Below, one piece after another: positions 48,709-57,501 of a stretch of 64,000 nucleotides of DNA (the first letter of the stretch is position 1; every line of letters begins with the position of its first letter). The position numbers were made by a program, and so were the translations under genes. The notes beneath the pieces were generated by a model that worked only from the letters and a program-made list of their open reading frames with translations, did not search any database and had not been told where the DNA came from. The stretch is taken from positions 930,001 through 994,000 of the forward strand of contig NZ_JAUSRB010000001.1 of NCBI RefSeq assembly GCF_030811595.1. The letters are read 5' to 3'. The stretch is from Streptosporangium brasiliense (GTDB lineage: Bacteria > Actinomycetota > Actinomycetes > Streptosporangiales > Streptosporangiaceae).

Positions 48709-48782
48709 CCGCCGGTCGCTGACCCGCTCGTGCCCGCTGACCGCCGGTCGTCGACCTACTCGCGCCCGCTGAGTCCGGTTGG
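48700..48782. repeat. 3 x 32-bp tandem repeat across the LysR stop
   Basis: GCCCGCTGACCGCCGGTCG starts at 48700 (spanning the TGA) and again, identical, at 48732. A decayed third copy, GCCCGCTGAGTCCGGTTGG, starts at 48764. The period is exactly 32 bases. Confidence 0.92.
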
Positions 48783-48786
48783 CCGT

Positions 48787-48824
48787 CCGCGTCCGGCTGA
48801 CCCGCCGATCCCGGCCGGACGCGG
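48787..48824. terminator. hairpin between convergent genes
   Basis: CCGCGTCCGGC (48787-48797) pairs perfectly with GCCGGACGCGG (48814-48824) around a 16-base loop, just after the tandem repeats and before the end of the 48862-49449 gene. Confidence 0.7.
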
Positions 48825-48861
48825 GCGGGGTGGTCCCGGTGGTGCGGCCCGGCGGCTCCGG

Positions 48862-49449
48862 TCAGTCGGTGACGTGGGGGCCGCTGACCCGCTCCAGCAG
48901 CCGGGCCAGCCGGTCACGCAGGCCCGGACGGCGGTCGGTCTCGCCCGCGGCCATGCTGATCAGGTGCTGGGCCCCGTCGAAGGAGATCGGGGCCTGGCCG
49001 GGGACCGTCAGCGCGTCGTGGGCCAGCCCTTCCAGCTCAGGGTCGCCGCCGTCCAGGGCCAGGACGGTGGCCCCGGTGCGCCGGGCGTCGCTCACCCGTT
49101 CCAGCAGGGGCCCGGGGGCCTGCTCCTCGGCCACGACGAACAGCGTCTCGCCCCGCCTGGCCTGCTCGATCCGCTCCAGCCCGACCCGCAGGTGCGCCGG
49201 CGAGCCGGGGACGGGCGCCCAGCGCACCAGCGTGGGGGCGAGCTGGGGCAGCCCGGCGAGCCGGGCCTCATCACCGAGATGCGCGGTCAGGTGCCAGGGC
49301 TCCTCCTCGGGTGTGCCGACCACCAGCAGGCCTCCGGGGGATCGCGTCGCGCGCAGGGCGAGCCCGAGCCGGCGGGTGTGCTCCACCCAGCCGGTCGAGT
49401 CCAGGATCTCGCGCAGGAGTGCCACCGACCGAGCGTCCATGTGCTCCAT
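48862..49449 (-). CDS. conserved hypothetical protein next to npdG
   Basis: This 195-residue soluble protein has no family I can name. Visible features are a helix LLREILDSTGWVEHTRRLGL, then alternating strands and helices: SPGGLLVVGTPEEEPWHL, GETLFVVAEEQAPGPLLERV, TGATVLALDGGDPELEGLAH. This is an alpha/beta fold that could bind a nucleotide or sugar, as in SIS-like domains. ATG at 49449; a second ATG is three codons on. It diverges from npdG with a 114-bp shared promoter region, so an F420-related role is possible but unproven. Confidence 0.65.
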   Translation of the reverse strand: MEHMDARSVALLREILDSTGWVEHTRRLGLALRATRSPGGLLVVGTPEEEPWHLTAHLGDEARLAGLPQLAPTLVRWAPVPGSPAHLRVGLERIEQARRGETLFVVAEEQAPGPLLERVSDARRTGATVLALDGGDPELEGLAHDALTVPGQAPISFDGAQHLISMAAGETDRRPGLRDRLARLLERVSGPHVTD

Positions 49450-49563
49450 GGTGCCCCAGTCACCCCAGGTTGGTCCCGGGAACACGGGCCCTGGCATGAT
49501 CTGAGCATGCCGTACGGCCGGACGGACCCGGCGCCGACGGACCAGGACGACGAGGAGCGACGG

Positions 49564-50229
49564 GTGAGCACTGACAGTCTGGACGTGAGCGAGATCACGA
49601 TCGGGATCCTGGGCGGCACCGGCGATCAGGGCAAGGGCCTGGCCAGGCGGTTCGCCATGGCGGGCCACACCGTGCTGATCGGCTCGCGCAGCGCGGAGCG
49701 GGCGCGGGAGGTGGCGGCGGGACTCGGGGTGCCGGTCGGCGGTGCGGACAACGCGACAGTGGCGGCCGAGGCCGACGTGGTGATCGTGGCGATCCCGTGG
49801 GAAGGCCACCGGTCCACCCTGGAGTCCCTGCGGGCCGAGCTGGCCGGCAAGATCGTCATCGACTGCGTCAACCCGATGGGCTTCGACAAGCAGGGCGCCT
49901 ACGCGCTGGCCGTCGAGGAGGGCAGCGCCGCCCAGCAGGCCGCCGCGGTCCTCCCGGACAGTCGCGTGGTCGCCGCCTTCCACCACGTCTCGGCCGTCCT
50001 GCTGCTGGACCCCGAGGTCGCCGAGATCGACCTGGACGTGCTCGTCCTGGGTGACGACCGTGAGGCCACCGACACGGTCCAGGAGCTCGCCGGCCGGATC
50101 CCGGGCGTCCGCGGCGTATACGGCGGCCGCCTGCGCAACGCCCACCAGGTCGAGGCGCTGACCGCCAACCTCATCTCCATCAACCGCCGTTACAAGGCCC
50201 ACGCCGGCCTCCGCGTCACCGACGTCTGA
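49564..50229 (+). CDS. npdG: F420-dependent NADP oxidoreductase
   Basis: A 221-residue enzyme that exchanges hydride between reduced F420 and NADP. The N-terminal Rossmann motif IGILGGTGDQGKGLARRF, an IGSRSAERA strand that discriminates NADP by its basic residues, the VVIVAIPWEG and DCVNPMGFDKQG loops and AFHHVSAV near the F420 site are typical. GTG at 49564 with GAGGAG upstream is preferred over ATG at 49507. Its presence shows that the organism makes F420, in keeping with the LLM enzyme at 3207. Confidence 0.92.
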   Translation: MSTDSLDVSEITIGILGGTGDQGKGLARRFAMAGHTVLIGSRSAERAREVAAGLGVPVGGADNATVAAEADVVIVAIPWEGHRSTLESLRAELAGKIVIDCVNPMGFDKQGAYALAVEEGSAAQQAAAVLPDSRVVAAFHHVSAVLLLDPEVAEIDLDVLVLGDDREATDTVQELAGRIPGVRGVYGGRLRNAHQVEALTANLISINRRYKAHAGLRVTDV

Positions 50230-50275
50230 CACCGTTCCGGCGGACCCCGTGCCGGCAGGGCCCGTGGGACAGGTC

Positions 50276-50881
50276 TCAGATCCAGCCGACGTCCTCGGCG
50301 ATCCGGACCGCGTCGATCTTGTTGCGGGCGCCGGTCTTGGTGATGGCGCTGGTCAGGTAGTTGCGTACCGTCCCGGTGGACAGATGCAGCCGTCCGGCGA
50401 TCTCCTCGGCCGGGGCGCCCTTCGCGGCCTCCCTGAGCACGGTGGCCTCGCGAGGGGTCAGCGGGCTCGCGCCGTACTCGATGGCGGCGGCCACCAGCTC
50501 GGGGTCCAGCACCCGCAGGCCCTGGGCGGTGCGCCGGACCGCCTCCGCCAGGTGGTCGCCGGGGGCGTCCTTGACCAGGAACGCCTCGATGCCCTCCGCC
50601 AGCGCCCTGCGCACCTGGCCCGGCTGGCCCATCGCGGTGAGGATCAGGATCCGGCAGCCGGGCAGCGTCTTGCGCAGCTCCGCCGAGGCGGTGATGCCGT
50701 CGACTCCGGGCAGGTCGATGTCGACCACCGCCACGTCCGGCCGGGTCCGCAGGGCCTCGGGGACGATCCGGTCGCCGCGGACGACCTCGGCGACCACGTC
50801 GATGTCGGGCTCCAGCCTCAGCAGTGCGCTGAGCGCCGCCCTGATCATGTGCATGTCCTCGGCGAGCAGCACACGGATCAT
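50276..50881 (-). CDS. NarL/DesR-type response regulator
   Basis: This 201-residue protein has a receiver with LLAEDMHMIRAALSALL, phospho-acceptor Asp in DVAVVDIDLPGVDG (about residue 54) and Lys in FLVKDAPGD, and a LuxR helix-turn-helix (LTPREATVLREAAKGAPAEE, then TGTVRNYLTSAITKTGARNK). ATG at 50881 overlaps the kinase stop. It is the last gene of an exporter plus two-component operon and probably controls that operon. Confidence 0.92.
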   Translation of the reverse strand: MIRVLLAEDMHMIRAALSALLRLEPDIDVVAEVVRGDRIVPEALRTRPDVAVVDIDLPGVDGITASAELRKTLPGCRILILTAMGQPGQVRRALAEGIEAFLVKDAPGDHLAEAVRRTAQGLRVLDPELVAAAIEYGASPLTPREATVLREAAKGAPAEEIAGRLHLSTGTVRNYLTSAITKTGARNKIDAVRIAEDVGWI

Positions 50882-51981
50882 GCCGGCACCTCCATCGCGA
50901 GCCGGAACCCGCCGTTCTCGGTCCGCCCGGCGCTGACCGAGCCGCCCAGGCCGCCGGCCCGTTCCTTCAGGCCGGTCAGCCCGTTGCCGCCGACCGAGCG
51001 CCCGTGGGCGCGGTCGTTGACCAGCTCCAGCCGTACGGTGCCGGCCCCGGCGGAGGTGGTGATCGAGCAGATCGTCGCCCGGCTGTGCCGCACCACGTTG
51101 GTGATCCCCTCGCGCACCGCCCAGGCCAGCGCCTCGTCGACCGGCCCGGACACCCGGAGCTCGGCGAGGTTGGTCTGGCAGCTCACCCCGGACGCCTCCA
51201 GCAGCGCGACCGCCCGGTGCACCTCCTCCCGCAGCGACATCTCCCGGTAGCCCCGCGCGACCTGCCGCACCTCCTGGGCGGCGTCCCTGGCCACGTGGAC
51301 CAGCTCCGACAGCTCCGCCCGCGCCGCCTCGGGGTCGCGCTCGACCAGCCTGCGGGCGAGGTCGCCCTTGAGGGCGACGGCGGTCAGGCTGCTGCCCAGC
51401 CCGTCGTGCAGGTCCCGGGAGATCCGCAGCCGCTCCCGCAGCACCGCGGCCTCCGCCAGCTCCGTCCTGGCCTGCTCCAGCTCCCTGCTGACGACGACCA
51501 GCCGGACCACCCCGTAGATCACGAATCCGGTGACGAAGAGGGTGGTGACGGCGGAGAAACCCACGAGCGGATTGAAACCCTGCGGGTCGGCGCTCCCGGC
51601 GGCTATGAAGTCGACCACCGCCATCGGGGCCAGGCAGCCCAGGGCCAACGGCAGCCGCAGGCGCAGCAGCACCGAGCCGAGCAGGATGGCCTGGGTGCCC
51701 CACCAGAAGCCGCCGACCTCGGCCGGGAGGATCACCATCGGGGCGTAGGCGGAGACCGCTTGCACCACGAGCCCGGCGACCGGTCCACCCGGCTCGGCGC
51801 CACGCAGGGCGGCGCGGACGTGCAGGAAGTGCGGAATGAAGAAACCGGGCAGCACGGCCGAGAGCACGGCGACCCCGGCCGCTCCGCCGTACCGGGCGAT
51901 CACGATCACCGGGGAGACCGTGAAGCCCACGGAGAGCAGCACGATCACACCGATCGCCAGCCGCTGGGGGTTTATCCGCAT
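50878..51981 (-). CDS. DesK-type sensor histidine kinase
   Basis: This 367-residue protein has five to six membrane helices in residues 8-165, a short coiled linker, the HisKA_3 motif RERLRISRDLHDGLGSSLTA at about 183-202, and a HATPase with EGITNVVRHS and GGNGLTGLKERAG. No extracytoplasmic sensor domain is large enough to name, so it may sense the membrane or the ABC exporter itself. It overlaps the response-regulator gene by four bases and follows the ABC permease by ten. Confidence 0.9.
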   Translation of the reverse strand: MRINPQRLAIGVIVLLSVGFTVSPVIVIARYGGAAGVAVLSAVLPGFFIPHFLHVRAALRGAEPGGPVAGLVVQAVSAYAPMVILPAEVGGFWWGTQAILLGSVLLRLRLPLALGCLAPMAVVDFIAAGSADPQGFNPLVGFSAVTTLFVTGFVIYGVVRLVVVSRELEQARTELAEAAVLRERLRISRDLHDGLGSSLTAVALKGDLARRLVERDPEAARAELSELVHVARDAAQEVRQVARGYREMSLREEVHRAVALLEASGVSCQTNLAELRVSGPVDEALAWAVREGITNVVRHSRATICSITTSAGAGTVRLELVNDRAHGRSVGGNGLTGLKERAGGLGGSVSAGRTENGGFRLAMEVPA

Positions 51982-51991
51982 ATCAGCGAAC

Positions 51992-52768
51992 CTATGACCT
52001 TCGGGTCTCCCATCGGAACCAGCGCGCCGTCGCGAGGAGCCCGGCGACCCCCCAGACGGCCAGCTTCAGGGCCGGTACGGCGGCCGCCCGCAGGTCACCG
52101 GCGAGGGTGCCGTCCGCAGCGTAGGCCGCCTGGGCCGCCTCGACGACGGCGCCGGTGGGCAGCAGGCCGAGCACCGTGCCGACCCAGCCGGGAAGGATCT
52201 CCAGGACCGGGCCGAAGCCACCGGCGCCGACACCGGCCAGGAAGAAGACCGGCATGGCCATGACGGCCGCCAGCTCCGTGCGGGGGACGATCGCGGTGAA
52301 CGCCGTTCCCAGCAGGCACAGGACGGCGGCGCCCGCGACCACGAACACCAGATACAGCAGCGGGTCGCGCGGCGCGGGCAGGCCGGTCAGCGAGTACAGC
52401 GCCACCGAGACCACGGCCGTCAGCAACGTGCTCTGGACGACCAGGCTGCCGATCTCCCCGCCGAGGATGGCGGGATCGCTCAGCCCGGTGGTCCGCATCC
52501 GCTTGAGGACGAGCTGGTCGCGGCGGGCGGTGAGCGTGACCGCGATCTGGTTGAACGTCGTGAGGACGAGGACCATCGCGAGCACCCCCAGGTGCTGGTT
52601 CAGCAGGAACTCCGGGTGGCCCGGGCGGACCTTGTCCATCATGAACGGCAGCCCGATGCCCAGGCCCAGAAACAGCAGCACGGACGTGCTCAACGCGGTG
52701 CGGTCCCGCCAGAAGAGACGGCCGCTGAAGCGGGTCACCACCGCCAGATCGCGTGCGGACATGGTCAT
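51992..52768 (-). CDS. ABC-2 type transporter permease
   Basis: This 258-residue protein has six membrane helices (STSVLLFLGLGIGLPFMM, LGVLAMVLVLTTFNQIAVTL, LYLVFVVAGAAVLCLLGTAF and others) and the ABC-2 fold, with a LVLKRMRTTGLSDPAILGGE coupling helix. With the ATPase encoded just before it (ATGA overlap), it forms an exporter, probably for a lipid-like compound or antibiotic. A two-component system follows in the same operon, typical of drug or envelope-stress exporters. Confidence 0.9.
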   Translation of the reverse strand: MTMSARDLAVVTRFSGRLFWRDRTALSTSVLLFLGLGIGLPFMMDKVRPGHPEFLLNQHLGVLAMVLVLTTFNQIAVTLTARRDQLVLKRMRTTGLSDPAILGGEIGSLVVQSTLLTAVVSVALYSLTGLPAPRDPLLYLVFVVAGAAVLCLLGTAFTAIVPRTELAAVMAMPVFFLAGVGAGGFGPVLEILPGWVGTVLGLLPTGAVVEAAQAAYAADGTLAGDLRAAAVPALKLAVWGVAGLLATARWFRWETRRS

Positions 52769-53673
52769 GCCACCTTCTTGTCGTTCTTCTCGCCGGCGGC
52801 GAGGTCCAGGAACAGGTCTTCGAGCGTCGCCGTGCGGACCTCCAGGCCGCGCAGGCGCAGACCGCGCTCGCCGGCCCAGCCCAGCAGGGTCTGGGCGGCG
52901 AGGTCGGGGTCGGCGGCGCGGCAGACCGCGGTGCGGCCCTCCACCGAGGTGACGGGGATCGGCAGGTCCTCCGGGGCGACGGCGGTAGGAAGCTCGAAGG
53001 CGACCCGGCCCGCCTGGGAGGCCAGGGTCTCGGCCATGCCGCCGTGCGCGACGATCAGCCCCCGATCCATGATCGCCATGCTGGTGGCCAGTCGCTGGGC
53101 CTCCTCCAGATAGTGCGTGGTGAGCAGGATCGTGGTGCCCTGCCCGGCGAGGTCGCGGATGACCTCCCAGGTGTGCTTGCGCGCCTCGGGGTCCATCCCG
53201 GTGGTGGGCTCGTCGAGGAACAGGACGTCGGGCCGGCTCAGCAGGGCCAGGGCCAGGTCCAGGCGGCGCTTCTCCCCGCCGGAGAGCTGGCGCACCTTCG
53301 TGCCGGCCTTGGCGCCCAGCCCGGTCAACTCCAGGGTCTCCGCGCGCGGCCGGGGGGCGGCGACGAAGTCCCGCCAGGCGTCCACGGTCTGTGCCACGGT
53401 CAGGTCGGGGAAGAATCCCGCCTCCTGGAGCATGATCCCGGTGCTCGCGCGGACCTTGGCCCGGTCCCTGGCCGGGTCGAGGCCCAGCACGCGCACCGTG
53501 CCCTCATCCGGAACCTGGAAGCCCGCAAGCACCTCCACCGTCGTGGTCTTCCCCGCACCGTTACGCCCGAGCAGGGCGAAGATCTCGCCGCGCGGGACGT
53601 CGAAGGAGATGCCTCCGACGGCTACGAAGTCTCCGTAGCTCTTGGTGAGCCCGTCCACCTGAATCGCTGTCAT
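52765..53673 (-). CDS. ABC transporter ATP-binding protein (DrrA/NatA-like)
   Basis: This 302-residue ATPase has Walker A GRNGAGKTT at about 35-43, signature LSGGEKRRLDLALAL, Walker B VLFLDEPTTGMD and the switch His in LLTTHYLEEA. A C-terminal extension of about 80 residues is like that of daunorubicin-type DrrA proteins. It is the first gene of a four-gene operon ATPase-permease-kinase-regulator. Confidence 0.93.
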   Translation of the reverse strand: MTAIQVDGLTKSYGDFVAVGGISFDVPRGEIFALLGRNGAGKTTTVEVLAGFQVPDEGTVRVLGLDPARDRAKVRASTGIMLQEAGFFPDLTVAQTVDAWRDFVAAPRPRAETLELTGLGAKAGTKVRQLSGGEKRRLDLALALLSRPDVLFLDEPTTGMDPEARKHTWEVIRDLAGQGTTILLTTHYLEEAQRLATSMAIMDRGLIVAHGGMAETLASQAGRVAFELPTAVAPEDLPIPVTSVEGRTAVCRAADPDLAAQTLLGWAGERGLRLRGLEVRTATLEDLFLDLAAGEKNDKKVA

Positions 53674-53730
53674 GTCCTCGATCTTGAAGGCCGCCCGCGC
53701 CCGGCGACAGTGAGGAATTCACGACTCCGC

Positions 53731-55167
53731 TCAGACGACGAGGGCCCGCAGGGTGTGGGGGTGGCGGCCCCCGTCGTAGTCGTGCCAGGCGGCGGCGAGC
53801 CTGGCGACCGACTCGGTGAGCGTCTCCTCGGAGAACAGGAACGGCAGCCGCAGATGGTCGCCGTGGCCGCCCGAGGGGTCGAAGGAGCGTCCCGGGGCCA
53901 CCGCCACCCGGTGGCGGAGGGCCACCTGGGCGAAGGCGTCGGCGTCGCCGTACGGCAGCCGCACCCAGATCGTCTGCCCGCCGAGCGCGGGTCCGGAGGT
54001 CCAGTCGGGCAGCCGCCCGGCCAGTTCGGCGCGGAGGTGGTCATGGCGCCGGCGGAGGAGGGCGGTGCGCTCGCGGCGCAGCTCGTCGACGCGGGACAGC
54101 AGCCAGGCCGAGGCGAGCTGGGCGAGCACGTCGCCGCCGAGGTCGTGGACGGCCCGCAGCCGGGCCAGCCGTGAGATCAGCGGCGGTGCCGCTCGGATCC
54201 AGCCGACGCGCAGACCGCCCCAGACCAGCTTGCTCAGCGAGCCGACGGTGATCAGTTGCTCCGCCGTCCCGTAGTAGGCCAGCGGGGGCGGGGGCTCGCC
54301 GGCGAAGAAGAGCTCGGCGGGGACCTCGTCGTCGATGACCGGCACGTCGTGCTCGCCGGCGAGCGCGGCCAGGCGGCGGCGGGTCAGCGCGGGCATGACC
54401 GCGCCGGTCGGGTTGTGGCCCGTCGGGACGGTGTAGCCCACGGCCGGCCGGTCGGCCAGCGCCGCGCAGAACTCCCCGGCGTCGGCGGCCGTGCGGAACA
54501 GGGCGGCGGCGTCCCGGAACGACTCCAGCGCGCCGGGGTAGGTGGGCGCCTCGGTCAGCACGGTGTCACCGGGGGATACCAGCAGGTTCGCCAGCAGGGT
54601 CAGCGCCTGCTGCGCGCCGTTGGTGACCAGGATCTGCCCGGCGGCGGTGGGCACGCCGCGCGCGCGGTAGTAGGACGCGAGGGCCTCACGCAGCGTCGGG
54701 TGCCCGGCGGGGTGATAGCCGATGTCGTGCCGGACCCGCGCCAGCCGGGCCGCCGCCGCCTGGTAGGCCTCGATCAGCGCCGGGGGAGGCTCGTCCGGCG
54801 CGGCGCAGGTCAGCAGGGTGACGCCGTCCGGCGGGGACAGCAGGTGCAGGAGCAGGGGGTTGACCACGCCGCTGGGGGCGATGCCGCGGGTGGCGGGCAG
54901 GTCGGCGGCGCAGACCCGGGTGCCGCTGCCCTGCCGGCGCACCACCTTGCCCTCCTGCTGGAGCTGGTCGTAGGCCGCGACCACGGTGCCCCTGCCCACC
55001 GCGAGCCACCGCGCGAGGACCCGGTCGGGGGGCAGCAGGGTGTCCGGAGGCAGCTCGCCGTCGTCGATCAGGGCGCGCAGCCGTACGGCGAGCAGGAGGT
55101 AGAGGGGGCCCCGGCCGGACGACCAGCGTCCGAGACGGGCGACGAGTTGCTCAGAATTGGCTCGCAT
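53731..55167 (-). CDS. MocR-family regulator (GntR DNA-binding domain fused to aminotransferase)
   Basis: This 478-residue protein has an N-terminal winged helix (LYLLLAVRLRALIDDGELPP, then RVLARWLAVGRGTVVAAYDQ) and, from about residue 110, a fold-type I aminotransferase-like domain with NGAQQALTLLANLL, YTVPTGHNPTGAVM, DDEVPAEL and SLSKLVWGGLRVGWI with the PLP Lys. It is a PLP-sensing regulator. ATG at 55167 lies inside the first of two operators, so autorepression is expected. The divergent gene, a PLP-dependent sulfur amino acid enzyme, is the likely target. Confidence 0.92.
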   Translation of the reverse strand: MRANSEQLVARLGRWSSGRGPLYLLLAVRLRALIDDGELPPDTLLPPDRVLARWLAVGRGTVVAAYDQLQQEGKVVRRQGSGTRVCAADLPATRGIAPSGVVNPLLLHLLSPPDGVTLLTCAAPDEPPPALIEAYQAAAARLARVRHDIGYHPAGHPTLREALASYYRARGVPTAAGQILVTNGAQQALTLLANLLVSPGDTVLTEAPTYPGALESFRDAAALFRTAADAGEFCAALADRPAVGYTVPTGHNPTGAVMPALTRRRLAALAGEHDVPVIDDEVPAELFFAGEPPPPLAYYGTAEQLITVGSLSKLVWGGLRVGWIRAAPPLISRLARLRAVHDLGGDVLAQLASAWLLSRVDELRRERTALLRRRHDHLRAELAGRLPDWTSGPALGGQTIWVRLPYGDADAFAQVALRHRVAVAPGRSFDPSGGHGDHLRLPFLFSEETLTESVARLAAAWHDYDGGRHPHTLRALVV

Positions 55168-55209
55168 GATGGACCAATCTTGCCCGATTGGCTCTGACAA
55201 GCGGCCAAT
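55156..55209. promoter_or_regulatory. two tandem ATTGG-N13-CCAAT operators
   Basis: ATTGG-N13-CCAAT occurs at 55156-55178 and again at 55187-55209, with the same spacing and 31 bp apart; ATTGGCTC starts both. The first covers the MocR start codon and the second ends 20 bp before the divergent enzyme gene. They are the evident binding sites of the MocR protein. Confidence 0.82.
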
Positions 55210-55229
55210 CAGCCGGACATTCTTGATGC

Positions 55230-56402
55230 ATGACTGAACTTCGTCCGGAGACCCGTGCCGTCCACCTCCCCCAGCCGCAGCTCCAGGGCAGCCGGCCCAT
55301 CGCGGTGCCGCTCTACCAGACCTCGGGGTTCGTCTTCGACGACCCGGCCGTCTTCGCCGACGGGATGGGCCGTCCCGACGGGCCCTTCGTCTACGGGCGG
55401 CTGTCGAACCCGACGGTCCGGTCGCTGGAGGAGGCGGTCGCGGGTCTGGAGGGCGGCGTCGGCGCCGTCGCCACCGGATCGGGCATGGGGGCCGTCAACT
55501 CCGTGCTGCTCGGCCTGCTCAAGCCCGGCGACCACCTGATCGCGCAGAAGCCGCTCTACGGCGGCACCGCCGCGATGATCAACGACCTGGTCGCGCGGTT
55601 CCGGATCACGGTCTCCTACGTGCCCGAAGACGACCCGGCGGCGCTGCGCGCGGCCGTACGGCCCGAGACCAGGCTGGTCTACCTGGAGACGATCGCCAAT
55701 CCGGTGACCCAGGTCGCCGACCTGCCGGGGATGTGCGCGGCGGCCCGCGAGGCCGGGCTGGTCTCGGTGGTGGACAACACCTTCGCCTCGCCGATCCTGT
55801 GCCGCCCGCTGGAGCACGGCGCCGACATCGTCGTCCACTCCACGACCAAGTATCTGAGCGGGCACACCGACGTGGTCGGCGGCATCGCGGTCTTCGCCTC
55901 CGAGGAGCTCTACCGGAAGGTGTGGCACTTCGCGGTCGAGCTGGGCGCCACCGCCGACCCGTTCGCCGCCTGGCTCACCCTGCGGGGCCTGCAGACCCTG
56001 CCGCTGCGGATGGAGCGCCACTGCTCCAACGCCCGCGAGCTGGCCGTCCGCCTGGACAACCATCCGGCGGTGTCGGCCGTGCACTGGCCGGGCCTGCCCT
56101 CGCACCCCTCGCACAAGCTGGCCACGGAGCTGCTGCCGGACTTCGGCGGCGTCTTCTCCTTCGACCTGACCGGCGGGCGCGCGGCGGGGGAGCGGTTCAT
56201 GAGCTCGGTACGGCTGGCGCTGCTGGCGCCCTCGCTCGGCGGTGTGGAGACGCTCATCCTGCACCCGGCGACCACCTCCCACCGCTCGCTGACGGCCGAG
56301 GAGCTCGCCCGCCACGGGATCGGCGAGGGAACGGTCCGGGTCGCGGTGGGCATCGAGCACATCGAGGATCTCTGGGCCGATTTTGCTCAGGCGCTTTCCT
56401 GA
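55230..56402 (+). CDS. Cys/Met metabolism PLP-dependent enzyme (trans-sulfuration family)
   Basis: This 390-residue fold-type I PLP enzyme shows GRLSNPTVRSLEEAVAGLEGG, cited by its ends, ATGSGMGAVNSVL, VVDNTFASP and VVHSTTKYLSGHTDVVGG with the Schiff-base Lys (about 206), and the C-terminal SLGGVETLILHP. It could be a methionine gamma-lyase, cystathionine gamma-synthase or -lyase; sequence alone does not decide. Divergent from a MocR regulator with which it shares tandem operators, so it is under PLP-sensor control. There is no clear ribosome site, so the message may be short-leadered. Confidence 0.9.
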   Translation: MTELRPETRAVHLPQPQLQGSRPIAVPLYQTSGFVFDDPAVFADGMGRPDGPFVYGRLSNPTVRSLEEAVAGLEGGVGAVATGSGMGAVNSVLLGLLKPGDHLIAQKPLYGGTAAMINDLVARFRITVSYVPEDDPAALRAAVRPETRLVYLETIANPVTQVADLPGMCAAAREAGLVSVVDNTFASPILCRPLEHGADIVVHSTTKYLSGHTDVVGGIAVFASEELYRKVWHFAVELGATADPFAAWLTLRGLQTLPLRMERHCSNARELAVRLDNHPAVSAVHWPGLPSHPSHKLATELLPDFGGVFSFDLTGGRAAGERFMSSVRLALLAPSLGGVETLILHPATTSHRSLTAEELARHGIGEGTVRVAVGIEHIEDLWADFAQALS

Positions 56403-56460
56403 TTTTTCACGTAATGCCACTGTGTAGAGCGAAAAGTCGGCCCTTTCGGAAGGTGGATCG

Positions 56461-57468
56461 ATGCCGCTGAAGAGCTACGGGGTTCTCGTGGGGCGGGCCG
56501 TGGACCGCCGGCGCGAGGACGGCGCCGACACCCCGCACTACCAGGTCCACCTCGTCGACGGGGCGGGGACCTCCTACCGGATCGCCGTCAACGTCGAGTC
56601 CCAGCAGGCCCCTTCGGAGCTGCTCCATCTCGTCGACGAGGACTTCCGGCACCCCGTGACCGAGTTCCTCGCCCAGGCCGCCGGAGGCTGGAACGCGCTG
56701 CCGTCCCGTCCCGGAGGCGCGGCGCTCGACTACATCCGGGGCAACCTGTTCGATCCGGCGGCCCTGCGCCCGCTCCCGCCCGACCTGCCGGGGGTGGACA
56801 ACGACCTGGCCGACAGGCTCGACCACTACGTCCAGCGGGCGATCGCCGATCCCGGGGCGACCGTATACGCCTTCGGCGAGCGCTGGGGCCCCGAACCGGC
56901 GACCCCCGACAAGGTCTTCGGGTTCCGGCCGGGCAACGGCGTGCACGACATCCACATGAACCAGGGCAACTCCCGCCGCTTCCGCGGGGACGACGGCGTG
57001 TGGCAGGACGGCGGCCTGCTCCTGCGCTTCCCCGCCGAACCGCGCTGGATCGCGATCTTCCTGGCCTTCCAGTCCCAGGCCTGGCACACCGACGACACCA
57101 CCGGGCACGCCCTGGACGGCGCGCCCGAGCGGCCCGCCACCGGCCAGGAGCCCGTCCGCGTCCTCGCCGCGCTGGTCAACCCCGTCGGGCCGGCGCCCGA
57201 GCGCGAGGTCGTCACCGTGCTGAACGCCTCCCCGGAGCCGGTCGACCTCACCGGGTGGCGGCTGGCCGACCGGCAGAAGAACGCCTTCCCGCTGCCGCCC
57301 GGCCCGCTGGCCCCCGGCGCCACGCTCCCGATCGCCGTCGGCGCCCCGTTCACGCTGGGCAACGGCGGGGGAGCGATCACGCTGCTCGACGCCGCCGGCC
57401 TCAAGGTCCACGGGGTCTCCTACAGCGCGGAGCAGGGCGGCCGGGAGGGCTGGACGGTCACTTTCTGA
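56461..57468 (+). CDS. DUF2278 (YukJ-like) protein with C-terminal lamin-tail domain
   Basis: This 335-residue protein starts MPLKSYGVLVGRAVDRRRED and has the DUF2278 core to about residue 220, with HYQVHLVDGAGTSYRIAVNV, DNDLADRLDHYVQRAIAD, GVHDIHMNQGN and FLAFQSQAWHTDD. The last 100 residues form a small beta domain of the lamin-tail type (VVTVLNASPEPVDLTGWRLA, then GNGGGAITLLDAAGLKVHGV, SY). The function is unknown; no signal peptide. ATG with GGAAGG upstream. It follows the PLP enzyme by 58 bp and may be transcribed with it. Confidence 0.85.
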   Translation: MPLKSYGVLVGRAVDRRREDGADTPHYQVHLVDGAGTSYRIAVNVESQQAPSELLHLVDEDFRHPVTEFLAQAAGGWNALPSRPGGAALDYIRGNLFDPAALRPLPPDLPGVDNDLADRLDHYVQRAIADPGATVYAFGERWGPEPATPDKVFGFRPGNGVHDIHMNQGNSRRFRGDDGVWQDGGLLLRFPAEPRWIAIFLAFQSQAWHTDDTTGHALDGAPERPATGQEPVRVLAALVNPVGPAPEREVVTVLNASPEPVDLTGWRLADRQKNAFPLPPGPLAPGATLPIAVGAPFTLGNGGGAITLLDAAGLKVHGVSYSAEQGGREGWTVTF

Positions 57469-57501
57469 GCCAGGCGCGGATCCCGCGCGGGGCGTGGACG
57501 G

